Assembly (NCBI GenBank): GCA_902802375.1
Contig: CADCLS010000006.1
Location: 19,049-83,048, forward strand
Reading direction: 5' to 3'
Length of the DNA stretch: 64,000 nt
Origin: Oscillospiraceae bacterium
Lineage (GTDB): Bacteria; Bacillota; Clostridia; Oscillospirales; Acutalibacteraceae
A program made the position numbers and the translations under genes. Each line of letters begins with the position of its first letter. Positions within the stretch are counted from its first letter, which is position 1. Below the pieces are notes generated by a model. It had not been told where the DNA came from. It worked only from the letters and a program-made list of their open reading frames with translations, and did no database searches. Positions 51,446 to 60,685 of the stretch are shown here, piece by piece.

Positions 51446-53308
51446 CTATTTTCCCTTCTTTGAAATATTATAGTATGTTACCGACATCGCCGGTATATTT
51501 ATAGAAATCGAGTTTTCAAAACCGTGCATTGGTATATCCTCGCTGAAAGAGGTACTTAACTGATTGGTATTACCGCCGTATTTTGCATCATCGCTGCAGA
51601 ATACCGGCTTATATGCGCCCTTTATCGGTGCGCCTATTCTGTAATTCTCACGCGTGACAGGCACAAAATTACAAACGCACAAAACTTGTTTCCCGGATTT
51701 ATCGGTACGCAAAAACGAAATAACACTTTGCGCGTTATCATCGTTCGATATCCACTGAAATCCCTCCCAAGAGCAGTCTATCTGCCAAAGAGGACTATTC
51801 TTTAAGTAGAATTTATTAAGGTCCTTAACAAAGTTTTGCATATTCTTATGAGCCGGATAATCGGTCATAAACCATTCAAGCGACTCATCATAACGCCACT
51901 CTATAAACTGAGCAAATTCCTGACCCATAAAAAGCAGTTTTTTACCCGGATGTCCCATCATATACGCATAAAATGCCCTTAGATTTGCAAACTTCGCATC
52001 ATAATCACCCGGCATTTTGTTTATCATTGAGCACTTGCCGTGCACAACCTCATCGTGTGAAATAGGCAAGATAAAATTCTCTGAAAAAGCGTAGAAGAAT
52101 GAAAAGGTAAGACAATCATGATTATCTTTCCTGAAAAGCGGGTCGAGCGACATATAACGGAGCATATCATTCATCCAACCCATATTCCACTTGAAGTTAA
52201 ACCCGAGTCCTCCGTCTTCCGCCGGTTTTGTAACAAGCGGCCAGGCGGTGGATTCCTCAGCTATCATCAAAACATTGGGATTTACACCGAATGCCGCGCG
52301 GTTAATTTGCCTGAGCAGCTCTACCGCCTCAAGATTTTCCCTGCCGCCGTAAGAATTCGGTATCCACTCTCCGTCTTTTCTGCCGTAATCAAGATAAAGC
52401 ATTGAAGCGACGGCGTCCACACGCAGTCCGTCAATATGGTATTCTTTAAGCCAAAAACAAGCACTTGAAATAAGAAAGCTCATAACCTGAGGCTTGCCGT
52501 AATCAAAAACCGCCGTGCCCCACTCTTTATGCTCACCCTTTCGAGGGTCGGAGTATTCATAGCACGCTGTACCGTCAAACCTATAAAGGCCAAAATCATC
52601 TTTAGGCATATGTGCAGGTACCCAATCGAGAATTACGCCGATACCTGCATTATGCATAATATCTACAAATTTCTTAAAATCATCCGGTGTGCCATAGCGC
52701 GAAGTGGGCGCAAAATAACCCGTAACCTGATATCCCCAAGAGCCTTCAAAGGGGTGCTCGGTAATAGGCATTAACTCAATATGGGTATACCCCATTTTTT
52801 TTGCATACGCCGAAAGCTTTTTTGCGGCGGTAACATAATCGTATGTGTTGCCGTCAGGGAAGCGCTGCCACGAGCCTAAATGCACTTCGTAAATATTTAC
52901 AGGCGACTCGTATATGTTCTTGAGCGCATTGCTTTCTCGCCACTCACCGTCACTCCAAGCAAAATCTTCAGAAGCGTAGAGCTTTGAGGCATTAGCAGGC
53001 GCGGTTTCAAAATGTCGGGCATAAGGGTCACTTTTAAGCACCGTTTTACCGTCCGCCCCTTTTACGGCGTACTTGTAAGCATCATAGTTTTTAACGCCTT
53101 CTACACTCTTTTCCCAAATTCCGCAGTAAGTTCTGTCCATGGGCGTCGCGCTTTCGTTCCAGTCATTGAAATCACCCACGACGCTTACGCTTACAGCGTT
53201 CGGCGCCCAAACTCGAAAAACCGCACTGTTCCCCGACAAAAAAGAGCCTAAATGCTCATAAACATCATTCCTTATTGAACAATCAAAATCCTTAAGGTGT
53301 TCACTCAT
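51446..53308 (-). CDS. glgB: 1,4-alpha-glucan branching enzyme (GH13)
   Basis: This 620-residue enzyme creates alpha-1,6 branches in glycogen. It has a CBM48 domain (GNSAVFRVWAPNAVSVSVVG, then DFNDWNESATPMDR) and a GH13 barrel with HIELMPITEHPFEGSWGYQ, DWVPAHMP, DGLRVDAVASMLYLDYG (nucleophile Asp), MIAEEST (acid Glu) and SHDEVVHGK. ATG 53308 follows AAGGA. A longer in-frame reading would run into the promoter at 53346-53374 and is rejected. It is the first gene of the glycogen operon. Confidence 0.96.
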   Translation of the reverse strand: MSEHLKDFDCSIRNDVYEHLGSFLSGNSAVFRVWAPNAVSVSVVGDFNDWNESATPMDRTYCGIWEKSVEGVKNYDAYKYAVKGADGKTVLKSDPYARHFETAPANASKLYASEDFAWSDGEWRESNALKNIYESPVNIYEVHLGSWQRFPDGNTYDYVTAAKKLSAYAKKMGYTHIELMPITEHPFEGSWGYQVTGYFAPTSRYGTPDDFKKFVDIMHNAGIGVILDWVPAHMPKDDFGLYRFDGTACYEYSDPRKGEHKEWGTAVFDYGKPQVMSFLISSACFWLKEYHIDGLRVDAVASMLYLDYGRKDGEWIPNSYGGRENLEAVELLRQINRAAFGVNPNVLMIAEESTAWPLVTKPAEDGGLGFNFKWNMGWMNDMLRYMSLDPLFRKDNHDCLTFSFFYAFSENFILPISHDEVVHGKCSMINKMPGDYDAKFANLRAFYAYMMGHPGKKLLFMGQEFAQFIEWRYDESLEWFMTDYPAHKNMQNFVKDLNKFYLKNSPLWQIDCSWEGFQWISNDDNAQSVISFLRTDKSGKQVLCVCNFVPVTRENYRIGAPIKGAYKPVFCSDDAKYGGNTNQLSTSFSEDIPMHGFENSISINIPAMSVTYYNISKKGK

Positions 53309-53345
53309 TTTGAAAATCCTTCCCAAATTTTCTATCACCTGGTTT

Positions 53346-53374
53346 ATTATACCACCGTTATAGCCTATTTTCAA
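53346..53374 (-). promoter_or_regulatory. Sigma-A promoter of the glycogen operon
   Basis: On the minus strand TTGAAA (53374-53369) and TATAAT (53351-53346) have 17-base spacing, 38 bases ahead of the glgB ATG. Confidence 0.8.
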
Positions 53375-53442
53375 CCAATTTTTGTATATTTTCGGAAATG
53401 GAATTAAATAATTAGTCTTTGTTTTTGTATATTTTTCACAAA

Positions 53443-53730
53443 TTATAAGCTCGTAAACCTCTTTTTACCCCTTGAATCGTTAAGTTTGAGGTTTACCGTG
53501 GTAGAAACAAGCACCGTCTCCGCCCCGATGACCTTTATGTCTTCATAAGGAATTACTATATCTTCTTCCCTGCCAAAAAGTCCGAAAAATCGCAATCTGC
53601 CGTAAATCACAATGGATGTAAGCGTTCCTTTTTCGGTATCAAGCTCTATATCAGAAATATAACCGAGAACGCAGCCGTCTTTAACGCACACAACCTGTTT
53701 GTTTTTCATTTCGTCAATTCTGCAAATCAT
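53443..53730 (-). CDS. YlmC/YmxH-family PRC-barrel protein
   Basis: This 95-residue single-domain protein matches the YlmC/YmxH family of spore-formers: CRIDEMKNKQVVCVKDGCVL, DIELDTEKGTLTSIVIYGR and REEDIVIPYEDIKVIGAE. It forms a PRC-type beta-barrel. Family members are often expressed in the forespore, but their function is unknown. It is a stand-alone gene with an AGGAGTGA ribosome site. Confidence 0.88.
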   Translation of the reverse strand: MICRIDEMKNKQVVCVKDGCVLGYISDIELDTEKGTLTSIVIYGRLRFFGLFGREEDIVIPYEDIKVIGAETVLVSTTVNLKLNDSRGKKRFTSL

Positions 53731-53765
53731 AAAATCACTCCTGTAAATTTTATGTACGAGAGGGC

Positions 53766-53800
53766 ATAAAAAATTCAGGCTGGTATATAACCCGCCTGAA
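53766..53800 (-). terminator. Terminator after the DUF624 gene
   Basis: Stem TTCAGGC/GCCTGAA extended by GG/CC, followed by TTTTTT on the minus strand. A 10-bp inverted repeat TAAGCATAGC/GCTATGCTTA lies between it and the gene (53802-53859). Confidence 0.75.
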
Positions 53801-53862
53801 CTTTAAGCATAGCACACATATCCGAACTCGATTTTAGCGGACGAATTTTGCGCTATGCTTAA

Positions 53863-54642
53863 TCAGTCCATAAGCCCTAAGCTCCTGCGCTTTTCAATAT
53901 CTGAATCCGGGTGTTCTTCATAATAAGGGTCTATCATATATTTCTTTATTGCCGGGAAGGCTGCAAACTGTATCATTAAAAATCTGTAGGTCGGCAGTGT
54001 GCAAAGCGCCAAAATCCCCACGATTACCCAGACTATCGGGTATGGTATAAAATATATAAGAAGAAAATAAACCGCATAAGTCAAAAGCAACAATATGCTG
54101 ACTAGCAAATTACGCCACAGATTTGCAATCGCCAACTTAAAGCTGTTTTTATAAATCGCCGAAAGCTTCAAATCAAAGGTGATTATCATAGTCCACATAT
54201 AGTACTGTGCAAAACCGAAAATCATAAGAAGTGACAAAGCGATACTCAATCCCACCAAATAGAAAAATGAATTCGTTTGCGTGTAAGTAAGATAGTAAAA
54301 TCTTGCAGCGAATAAATCCAACGCCGTGATAAGTACATTTATTATACCGGCGATAAGCGACTGCTTCCAGTTCTTTTTAATCGTTTCGAAAAAATCGCTC
54401 ATTCCGAAAGAATGCTTATCCCTTGCCGTATTTCTTGCAACATGAGTAATACCCACATTGGCAATGCCGTTTGTAAAAACGGGTAGACTTAGTGCCAGAT
54501 ACACAAGACTTATTGGAATGAACTTCCAAAAATTTATTTTAATCATTTCTAAAAAAACTATAAATGTTTTCTTTTTAGGAGCGTCCTTTTGGATACCCGG
54601 GCCCTCTTTTTCATAGTCAAAAAGACCGAAAAAACCTGCCAT
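53863..54642 (-). CDS. DUF624 (YesL-like) membrane protein
   Basis: This 259-residue protein starts with the typical FFGLFDYEKEGPGIQKDAPK tail of YesL/DUF624 proteins. It has about six membrane helices and ends in a soluble acidic tail. In Firmicutes YesL-like proteins often accompany CUT1 sugar importers. Here it sits away from the glycan operon, 3 bases after an unrelated membrane gene. Its biochemical role is unknown. Confidence 0.85.
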   Translation of the reverse strand: MAGFFGLFDYEKEGPGIQKDAPKKKTFIVFLEMIKINFWKFIPISLVYLALSLPVFTNGIANVGITHVARNTARDKHSFGMSDFFETIKKNWKQSLIAGIINVLITALDLFAARFYYLTYTQTNSFFYLVGLSIALSLLMIFGFAQYYMWTMIITFDLKLSAIYKNSFKLAIANLWRNLLVSILLLLTYAVYFLLIYFIPYPIVWVIVGILALCTLPTYRFLMIQFAAFPAIKKYMIDPYYEEHPDSDIEKRRSLGLMD

Positions 54643-54645
54643 ACC

Positions 54646-55185
54646 TTATTTCTCCTTGCTCTTTTTATATACTAATTTTGAAAACAAATCAATTCCTTTA
54701 TAACCGAGAATATAAACGGTGCCCGATATTGCAGGTACAATTAAAAGCAATAAAGCTATACCTATTATCTTAACAGACCCCATTCTCATATATTCATCTT
54801 TTCCGGCAATAGCAGTTAAAAACCAATAATATGAGCTGTTAAGCAATCTGTAAATTGCAAATTTGAAATTAAATATGATTGATACAATTAGAAAAGCTAA
54901 GGCCGGCATCTGTGCCAATGCTCCTATCTTAAAGCCTCTATATAAATCTTCTCTTTGACGCCCTATTCTAACCATATTGCTATCCTTAAATCCTATATTG
55001 TAAAGCGTATTCCAAACCAGTACAATCAGCAAAATAAAAGAGAATGACTGCAAAAACAAATAGAAAACCCATTTGGAGGCTTTCGCGAAAATTACAGAAA
55101 ACGATATTACCAGCGTTATTGAGGCAAACCACGCAAACACCAGATTGCCAAATAATTTCAAGGCGTATTTGAAAATCTGTTTCAT
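54646..55185 (-). CDS. Hypothetical membrane protein
   Basis: This 179-residue protein has four or five predicted helices (FGNLVFAWFASITLVISFSV, WVFYLFLQSFSFILLIVLVW, IGIALLLLIVPAISGTVYIL). It is not recognised. ATG 55185 is chosen over a TTG eight codons earlier because GGTGA lies just before it. A 3-base gap to the DUF624 gene implies cotranscription and possibly a joint membrane complex. Confidence 0.7.
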   Translation of the reverse strand: MKQIFKYALKLFGNLVFAWFASITLVISFSVIFAKASKWVFYLFLQSFSFILLIVLVWNTLYNIGFKDSNMVRIGRQREDLYRGFKIGALAQMPALAFLIVSIIFNFKFAIYRLLNSSYYWFLTAIAGKDEYMRMGSVKIIGIALLLLIVPAISGTVYILGYKGIDLFSKLVYKKSKEK

Positions 55186-55239
55186 AAAATCACCGAGGCT
55201 ATTATACAATAAACCTCGGTCAAATGCAAGAGATTATAA

Positions 55240-55527
55240 TCATAGAACATTTTTTAGTATGAACGTTGCCGCCGTTATAGCGGCGCCGGCAATTAAAGTA
55301 ATTAAAAACGCTTTAATTATCCGTTTTCTTATCATCCTGTGGCGGAGCTTTTTGTATCCCCTACCGGAGCGTTTATCAAACTGAAATGTAAAATTTTCTG
55401 TCGCTTTCATAAGCTCCTTAGCTGAAAGGTTTCCGTACTGCGCCGTGACATAAAATACTATTCTGTCAAAAATCTTGCTTCCGGTATTGTTTACCTCGAT
55501 TACGGTCTTATTTACACCCTTAACCAA
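55240..55527 (-). CDS. Small hypothetical membrane-anchored protein
   Basis: This 95-residue protein has a polar N-terminus (KTVIEVNNTGSKIFDRIVFY), a basic middle (KRSGRGYKKLRHRMIRKRII) and one C-terminal membrane helix (AFLITLIAGAAITAATFIL). A TTG start at 55527 has AGAGGG 8 bases upstream. No family recognised; it resembles the small conserved clostridial proteins of unknown role. Confidence 0.65.
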   Translation of the reverse strand: MVKGVNKTVIEVNNTGSKIFDRIVFYVTAQYGNLSAKELMKATENFTFQFDKRSGRGYKKLRHRMIRKRIIKAFLITLIAGAAITAATFILKNVL

Positions 55528-55811
55528 ACTATTACCCTCTTTCGATTTATTGCTAATATTGGTATTTTAGACAATTTTTATTAGTTTTATACAACTCGGA
55601 CAAGTTAACATAAAAATGTGGATAACTCGGTGGAAAAGTTGAAAAAGTACGCTGCGGCCGTATTAGATTATTAAACATCGGTTACTTTTTACCGCCTTAT
55701 GTTAACCTTTGTTAAAAAAATAATATACATATTTTGTCAAAAAAGGCAGAAAAAAATCTTGTATTGTCAATATGTAAATTGTATAATGTTTTTGACTTGA
55801 GGTGTCTTTTT
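55528..55811. other. AT-rich divergent intergenic region with one DnaA box
   Basis: This region separates the minus-strand TTG-start gene from the plus-strand glycosylase. It holds one perfect DnaA box on the minus strand (TGTGGATAA on plus, 55617-55625), several GTTAAC/GTTAAA words and the glycosylase promoter. No open gene is seen in it. Confidence 0.5.
55759..55787 (+). promoter_or_regulatory. Promoter of the 8-oxoguanine glycosylase gene
   Basis: TTGTAT (55759-55764) and TATAAT (55782-55787) at 17-base spacing, 25 bases before the chosen ATG. This supports ATG 55812 over the longer reading from 55734. Confidence 0.7.
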
Positions 55812-56645
55812 ATGAATGATATTATTTTTGAAAAAGATAAGATACGTATTATCAATGTTTCAAACTTCGATTTAGCTCAAACGCTTGACTGCGGCCAGGC
55901 GTTCCGTTGGAAGAAAAACGAAGACGGTATATGGTACGGTATAGCAGGAGGTAAGTATATAGAGCTTTACAAAGAAAATGAGGATATTATAATACTTGGC
56001 TCAAGCGAAGAAGATTTCAAAAACTTCTGGTCGGACTATTTTGACCTTAATCGCGATTACTCATATATAATAAGTCAGTTTTCCGAAAATAAAACTTTAT
56101 ACGATGCCGCTGTTTCCTCAAGCGGAATAAGAATACTGAAGCAAGAGCCGTTTGAGGCACTTTGCTCATTTATCATATCGCAGAACAACAACATACCGCG
56201 TATTAAGGGAATAATCGAAAGGCTTTGCGAAAACTTCGGCGAAAAATGCGAACACGGATACTGCTTTCCGAGCGCCGAAGCGCTGTCTGCTCTGTCTGCT
56301 GAGGATTTAGCGCCTATAAGAAGCGGTTTCAGAGCAAAATACATAATTGATGCGGCAAAGAAGGTTGCAAGCGGAGAAATAGACCTCGAGAACCTCAAAA
56401 ATTTAAGCTACGACGAGGCTCAAAGTATACTTCTTAAAATCAAAGGCGTAGGCCCTAAGGTTGCCGACTGTGCTCTCCTTTACGGTTGCGGTCATATAGA
56501 GGCGTTCCCTAAAGATGTATGGATAAAAAGAGCGCTTACTGAATACTTTGGCGGAGAAATACCCTCTTGTGCCGAGGGAAATGCCGGAATTGCGCAACAA
56601 TACATTTTTTACTATATCCGCGAAATTTCAGGTGAGAAAAAATAA
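55812..56645 (+). CDS. ogg: 8-oxoguanine DNA glycosylase / AP lyase (OGG1 type)
   Basis: This 277-residue base-excision repair enzyme removes 8-oxoguanine opposite cytosine. It has the OGG N-terminal domain (FDLAQTLDCGQAFRWKK), the SQNNNIPRIKGIIERL helix typical of OGG1, and a helix-hairpin-helix LLKIKGVGPKVADCALLY with the catalytic Lys. The catalytic Asp follows in AFPKDVWIKR. ATG 55812 follows GAGGTG, and the longer in-frame reading overlaps the promoter. It is convergent with mnmG, with terminators between them. Confidence 0.92.
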   Translation: MNDIIFEKDKIRIINVSNFDLAQTLDCGQAFRWKKNEDGIWYGIAGGKYIELYKENEDIIILGSSEEDFKNFWSDYFDLNRDYSYIISQFSENKTLYDAAVSSSGIRILKQEPFEALCSFIISQNNNIPRIKGIIERLCENFGEKCEHGYCFPSAEALSALSAEDLAPIRSGFRAKYIIDAAKKVASGEIDLENLKNLSYDEAQSILLKIKGVGPKVADCALLYGCGHIEAFPKDVWIKRALTEYFGGEIPSCAEGNAGIAQQYIFYYIREISGEKK

Positions 56646-56665
56646 TGCGCAGCTCTCGCTGCGCA
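56646..56665 (-). terminator. Terminator of mnmG
   Basis: An 8-bp stem TGCGCAGC/GCTGCGCA with a 4-base loop, followed by ATTATTTTTTC on the minus strand, lies just beyond the convergent glycosylase stop. Confidence 0.7.
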
Positions 56666-56697
56666 AATTGCTAAAATATGTTTGAAGTCAGTCTTTA

Positions 56698-56727
56698 ACG
56701 AGCAACTTTTTGGTTGCTCGTTTATTT
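56698..56727 (+). terminator. Terminator of the glycosylase gene
   Basis: Stem ACGAGCAA/TTGCTCGT followed by TTATTTT on the plus strand. It overlaps the last codons of the convergent mnmG gene. Confidence 0.65.
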
Positions 56728-58590
56728 TGATGACAGATACACAAGCAACACCGAAATATCCGCAGGGCTCACGCCGGATACCTGGGACGCTCTGCCAATA
56801 CTGTCAGGTCTTATTTTATTGAGCTTCTCTTTTGCTTCAATTCTAAGACCGGAAATGGAATTATAATCAATATCCTTCGGTATCTTGCGGCTTTCAAGCC
56901 TTTTCATTTCGTCTACCTGCTTTAACTGCCTTTCGATATATCCTTCATATTTTATTTCTATTTCCACTTTTTCGCAAACCGTATCGTCGAGTATGGGTCT
57001 CGCTTTATCAAAAGGCGCCAAGTCTTTATATGATATTTGCGGTCGCCTTATCAGGTCGGCAAGGTTTACCCCTGTATTCACAGGTGCGGTACCTTTAGAT
57101 ATAAGCAATTCGTTAAGCGCCTCGCCCGGAGATAAAAATACGCTTTTTACTCTTTTTATTTCCTCTTCTTTTAAGGCGGTACGCTTTTTCATTTCTTCGT
57201 AAGTTTTTTCGTCTATAAGACCTATTTGATGGCCTATCGGCATCAGGCGCTCGTCTGCGTTATCTTGGCGGAGAATTAAACGGTATTCACTGCGCGAGGT
57301 CATCATTCTATACGGGTCCATACATCCTTTTGTTACAAGGTCGTCAATAAGGGTGCCTATATAAGAGCCCGTGCGTGAAAGAATTATTGGCTCTTGACCC
57401 TGTGCCTTCCTCGCCGCGTTAATACCTGCTATAAGTCCCTGTGCCGCGGCTTCCTCATAGCCCGAAGAACCGTTAAACTGACCGGCACCGTAAAGGCCCG
57501 GCTGGGTTTTTATTTCAAGGGATGGCAAAAGCGCCGTAGGGTCTATGCAGTCATACTCAATAGCATATGCGTTGCGCATAACCTTTACATTTTCAAGCCC
57601 TTTCATAGTGCGGTAAAATGCTATCTGCACCTCTTCAGGCAAAGACGACGACATACCCTGTAGATACATTTCTTCAGTATTCTCTCCGCAAGGCTCTACA
57701 AACATCTGATGGCGTTTTTTATCCGCAAAACGCACCACCTTATCCTCAATGCTCGGGCAGTACCTGGGTCCTACGCCCTCAATAACACCCGAATAAAGCG
57801 GCGAACGGTGTAAATTATCAAGTATTATTTTCTTGGTATCATCATTTGTATAGCCTATATGGCAAACCACTTTATTTTCTATCGGATTCTTTGTTCTGTA
57901 ACTAAAAGGCTCAGTTTTTTCGTCGCCCTCCTGCACTTCGAGAAGTGAAAAATCTATACTGTCTTTTGCAACACGCGCCGGCGTACCGGTTTTGAACCTG
58001 CGAAGCGGTAAATTGAGCTTTTTAAGGCTTTTTGCAAGCTCTGTCGCCGGAAAATTGCCGTCCGGTCCACTCTCGTAATTCACTTCACCTATGTATACTC
58101 TTCCACCTAAAAATGTACCTGTGGCGATTACGGCGCATTTTGCGGTAAACTTAGCGCCAAGCCGTGTATAAAGACACCAATTCTCATCCTGCCTTTCTAT
58201 GGACACTATCTCCGCTTGCTTCACATCAAGTCCTTTTTGCGTCTCAACGGCGTTTTTCATATATCCGCTGTATGCTCTGCGGTCTATCTGCGCGCGAAGC
58301 GAATAAACCGCCGGTCCCTTACCACGGTTTAACATTCTGCTTTGAAGCGTATTAGCATCCGCCGCCCTGCCCATTTCGCCGCCTAAGGCGTCAAGCTCGC
58401 GGACGAGGTGTCCTTTAGCTGTACCCCCTATGGACGGGTTACACGGCATATTGCCCACCCAGTCAAGGCTTATTGTAAACATTACGGTTTTACAGCCTAT
58501 CCGCGAGGCTGCGAGCGCCGCTTCTACCCCTGCGTGACCGCCGCCGATTACGGCTACATCATATTCACCTGCATCATAAGTTTTTATCAT
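56722..58590 (-). CDS. mnmG: tRNA uridine-5-carboxymethylaminomethyl modification protein MnmG (GidA)
   Basis: This 622-residue flavoprotein works with MnmE to modify U34 of several tRNAs. It has the FAD motif AVIGGGHAGVEAALAASRIG at about 12-31, the PCNPSIGGTAKGHLVRELDA motif, and the C-terminal RPQISYKDL and LKQVDEMKRLE regions. The ATG follows AAGGAAG. It directly follows mnmE by 12 bases, the usual mnmE-mnmG order. The rsmG/parA genes that often come next are absent. Confidence 0.96.
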   Translation of the reverse strand: MIKTYDAGEYDVAVIGGGHAGVEAALAASRIGCKTVMFTISLDWVGNMPCNPSIGGTAKGHLVRELDALGGEMGRAADANTLQSRMLNRGKGPAVYSLRAQIDRRAYSGYMKNAVETQKGLDVKQAEIVSIERQDENWCLYTRLGAKFTAKCAVIATGTFLGGRVYIGEVNYESGPDGNFPATELAKSLKKLNLPLRRFKTGTPARVAKDSIDFSLLEVQEGDEKTEPFSYRTKNPIENKVVCHIGYTNDDTKKIILDNLHRSPLYSGVIEGVGPRYCPSIEDKVVRFADKKRHQMFVEPCGENTEEMYLQGMSSSLPEEVQIAFYRTMKGLENVKVMRNAYAIEYDCIDPTALLPSLEIKTQPGLYGAGQFNGSSGYEEAAAQGLIAGINAARKAQGQEPIILSRTGSYIGTLIDDLVTKGCMDPYRMMTSRSEYRLILRQDNADERLMPIGHQIGLIDEKTYEEMKKRTALKEEEIKRVKSVFLSPGEALNELLISKGTAPVNTGVNLADLIRRPQISYKDLAPFDKARPILDDTVCEKVEIEIKYEGYIERQLKQVDEMKRLESRKIPKDIDYNSISGLRIEAKEKLNKIRPDSIGRASQVSGVSPADISVLLVYLSSK

Positions 58591-58602
58591 CTAAATCTTC
58601 CT

Positions 58603-59967
58603 TTATTTGCCGATACAGAAATTTTTGAACACTTCATCAATTACACTCTCGCTCGCCCTTTTGCCCGAAAGCTCTGAAAGAGCGTTTACGGCGTCGTCTA
58701 TCAGCACCGTGACCGCATCAAGTGTAATACCTGAAATGAGTGCCTCTTTTGCTTCGCTTATAGCTTTTTGTGCTCTTAGCGCACAAGAATACTGGCGCTC
58801 ATTTATAAGCACGGTATCGCTGCCAGTAAGGCTGCCCGCACCACATATTTCCTCTATTTTCGCCGAAAGCTCATCCATACCCTCTGAGTTTTTGGCAGAA
58901 ACGGTTACAGTATTAAAATCTCTAAAAGCCGATACATCGGCTTTAAGCGGTAAATCCGATTTGTTAAGTACCGCAATACACTTTTTTCCTTTGCACAAAT
59001 CTATAACTTTTTTATCCTCAGCATCAAGCGGCCTTGACATATCAAAAAGTGCAAGCACAAGAGAAGAGGTTTTTAACTTTTTAACCGCCCTGTCAACACC
59101 GATATGCTCAACCTCGTTGTCGGTATCGTGAATGCCTGCAGTATCGGATAATATAAGCGTTACTGTGCCGACATTCACCTGAGTTTCAACTATATCGCGA
59201 GTAGTGCCGGCATGCTCTGTCACGATAGACCTTTCTTCACGGGAAAGCATATTCATAAGAGTGGATTTGCCGACATTTGGCTTACCAACTATTGCCGTAG
59301 GCACGCCTGCCAGCACTGCCTGACCGCTTTCGAAGGTTGAGAGCAATCTTACAAGCTTATTTTCACACTCACTCAGCATACTCGTGAAGCTTTCTTCGTC
59401 AAGTCCCTCAATATCCTCATCCGGAAAATCCGAATATGCCGCAAGACTTGCGGCGGTATAAAGAAGCCTTTCGGTTATCTTTTCAATGTCGCGTCCTATT
59501 TTCCCCTCGCGGGCACACTCTGCAAGGCTTAGCGCCGCCTCATTTTTTGCACCGATTATCTCCATAACGCTTTCAGCTTCGGATAAATCTATTTTACCGT
59601 TCAAAAATGCCCTTTTTGTAAACTCTCCGGCGCCTGCAGGCAAAGCTCCCGCTTCAAAAACAGCTTTAAGGCATTCTCTCGCCGAAACAGCACCGCCGTG
59701 TACCGATATTTCAACTACATCCTCGCCGGTATAGCTTTTTGGTGCACGAAAAACGAGCGCTACGGCTTCGTCGATACGCGCGCCGTCACCTTTAACCGCC
59801 TTACCGTATGCCGCAGAATATCCTGATAAATCCGAAAGCTTTTTACTGCCAAGCGGCATAAAACACTTGTCGGCAATTTTTATTGCGTCCTCGCCTGATA
59901 TTCTTATTACCGAAATTGCGCCCTCGCCTTTCGGCGTAGATATCGCCGCAACCGTATTTTCAGTCAC
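58603..59967 (-). CDS. mnmE: tRNA modification GTPase MnmE (TrmE)
   Basis: This 454-residue GTPase partners MnmG in wobble-uridine modification. It has an N-terminal folate-binding domain (TVAAISTPKGEGAISVIRIS), an inserted Ras-like GTPase domain with GKPNVGKST, the DTAG loop in LSDTAGIHDT and NKSD, and the C-terminal signature CIGK. The start is a GTG (59967) preceded by AGGAAG. A terminal -10-like TATAAT lies about 30 bases upstream, but a well-spaced -35 is not obvious. Confidence 0.96.
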   Translation of the reverse strand: MTENTVAAISTPKGEGAISVIRISGEDAIKIADKCFMPLGSKKLSDLSGYSAAYGKAVKGDGARIDEAVALVFRAPKSYTGEDVVEISVHGGAVSARECLKAVFEAGALPAGAGEFTKRAFLNGKIDLSEAESVMEIIGAKNEAALSLAECAREGKIGRDIEKITERLLYTAASLAAYSDFPDEDIEGLDEESFTSMLSECENKLVRLLSTFESGQAVLAGVPTAIVGKPNVGKSTLMNMLSREERSIVTEHAGTTRDIVETQVNVGTVTLILSDTAGIHDTDNEVEHIGVDRAVKKLKTSSLVLALFDMSRPLDAEDKKVIDLCKGKKCIAVLNKSDLPLKADVSAFRDFNTVTVSAKNSEGMDELSAKIEEICGAGSLTGSDTVLINERQYSCALRAQKAISEAKEALISGITLDAVTVLIDDAVNALSELSGKRASESVIDEVFKNFCIGK

Positions 59968-60099
59968 TGTGTCACTTCCTACAATTTAATGAAATTATAT
60001 TATCACAACACCGTTGCTATTTCAAGGAAAAACCTTATCTTGCATACAGTAGAGGCGTTTTCGCCGTATCTACCGCCAGTAGAGAAGTGCCGATTATGC

Positions 60100-60128
60100 T
60101 TGACAGAAGGGGCTTAAAATGGTAGAAT
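60100..60128 (+). promoter_or_regulatory. Sigma-A promoter of the SLOG/xre pair
   Basis: TTGACA (60100-60105) and TAGAAT (60123-60128) at 17-base spacing, 20 bases before the ATG at 60149. Confidence 0.75.
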
Positions 60129-60148
60129 ACTAAACGGACGGTGAGAAA

Positions 60149-60685
60149 ATGAGTGAGCAGATACTTAGCTGTTGCTTTACAGGCTACAGACCGCAAAAAT
60201 TCCCATTCCCTCTTGATATTACGAACGAAAAATATATCGATTTCGAAAACCGTCTTACCGCAAAAATTGCAGAGCTTATAAAGTGCGGTTGCCTTACCTT
60301 TTATACCGGTATGGCTATGGGGTTTGATATAATAGCCGCTGAGTGCGTGCTTACATTAGCGAAAGCTATGGATAATTATGCCATACGGCTTATTTGTGCT
60401 ATACCCTTTCCTGAGCAGGCCAAAAGCTTTCCTGACGACTGGAAAGCGCGCTATAACAATATCCTAAGAGATGCTGACCAAACCGTTCTGATTTCGGACG
60501 GCTATTATCGAAATTGCTACTCGAAGCGAAACCGCTTTATGGTGGAAAACAGCGATTTTGTCCTCACCTGGTTTGATGGAAGCAAGGGCGGCACAAAAAA
60601 TACGATAGAATACGCAAAATCAATTCAAAGAAAAGTCATCAATTTATATACGGAGTGTTACAATGACCGAGGTTACAACAAGTAG
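60149..60685 (+). CDS. SLOG-family (DUF1273/YpsA-like) protein
   Basis: This 178-residue protein has the Rossmann-like fold signature of the SLOG superfamily: CCFTGYRPQKFPF near the N-terminus, FYTGMAMGFDIIAAE and ENSDFVLTWFDGSKGGTKNT. Such domains are proposed to bind or process nucleotide-derived ligands. The gene overlaps the downstream xre gene by 23 bases, so the products are probably made together. No effector gene such as a nuclease or pore is nearby to mark a defence system. Confidence 0.87.
   Translation: MSEQILSCCFTGYRPQKFPFPLDITNEKYIDFENRLTAKIAELIKCGCLTFYTGMAMGFDIIAAECVLTLAKAMDNYAIRLICAIPFPEQAKSFPDDWKARYNNILRDADQTVLISDGYYRNCYSKRNRFMVENSDFVLTWFDGSKGGTKNTIEYAKSIQRKVINLYTECYNDRGYNK

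Noticed and set aside
53309-53374. A 22-codon N-terminal extension of glgB
   Set aside because: The extension lies over the -35/-10 promoter and lacks a ribosome site. ATG 53308 has AAGGA in place.
55617-55625. Perfect DnaA box (TGTGGATAA) near mnmE-mnmG as a sign of the replication origin
   Set aside because: There is only one perfect box, no dnaA, dnaN, rpmH or parA gene is near, and no DnaA-box cluster or unwinding element is seen.
55734-55811. A 26-codon N-terminal extension of the 8-oxoguanine glycosylase
   Set aside because: It overlaps the promoter at 55759-55787, while ATG 55812 follows GAGGTG.
58607-59131. A 174-codon plus-strand frame opposite mnmE
   Set aside because: It is an antisense shadow of a highly conserved gene, with low-complexity Ser-rich content and no ribosome site.
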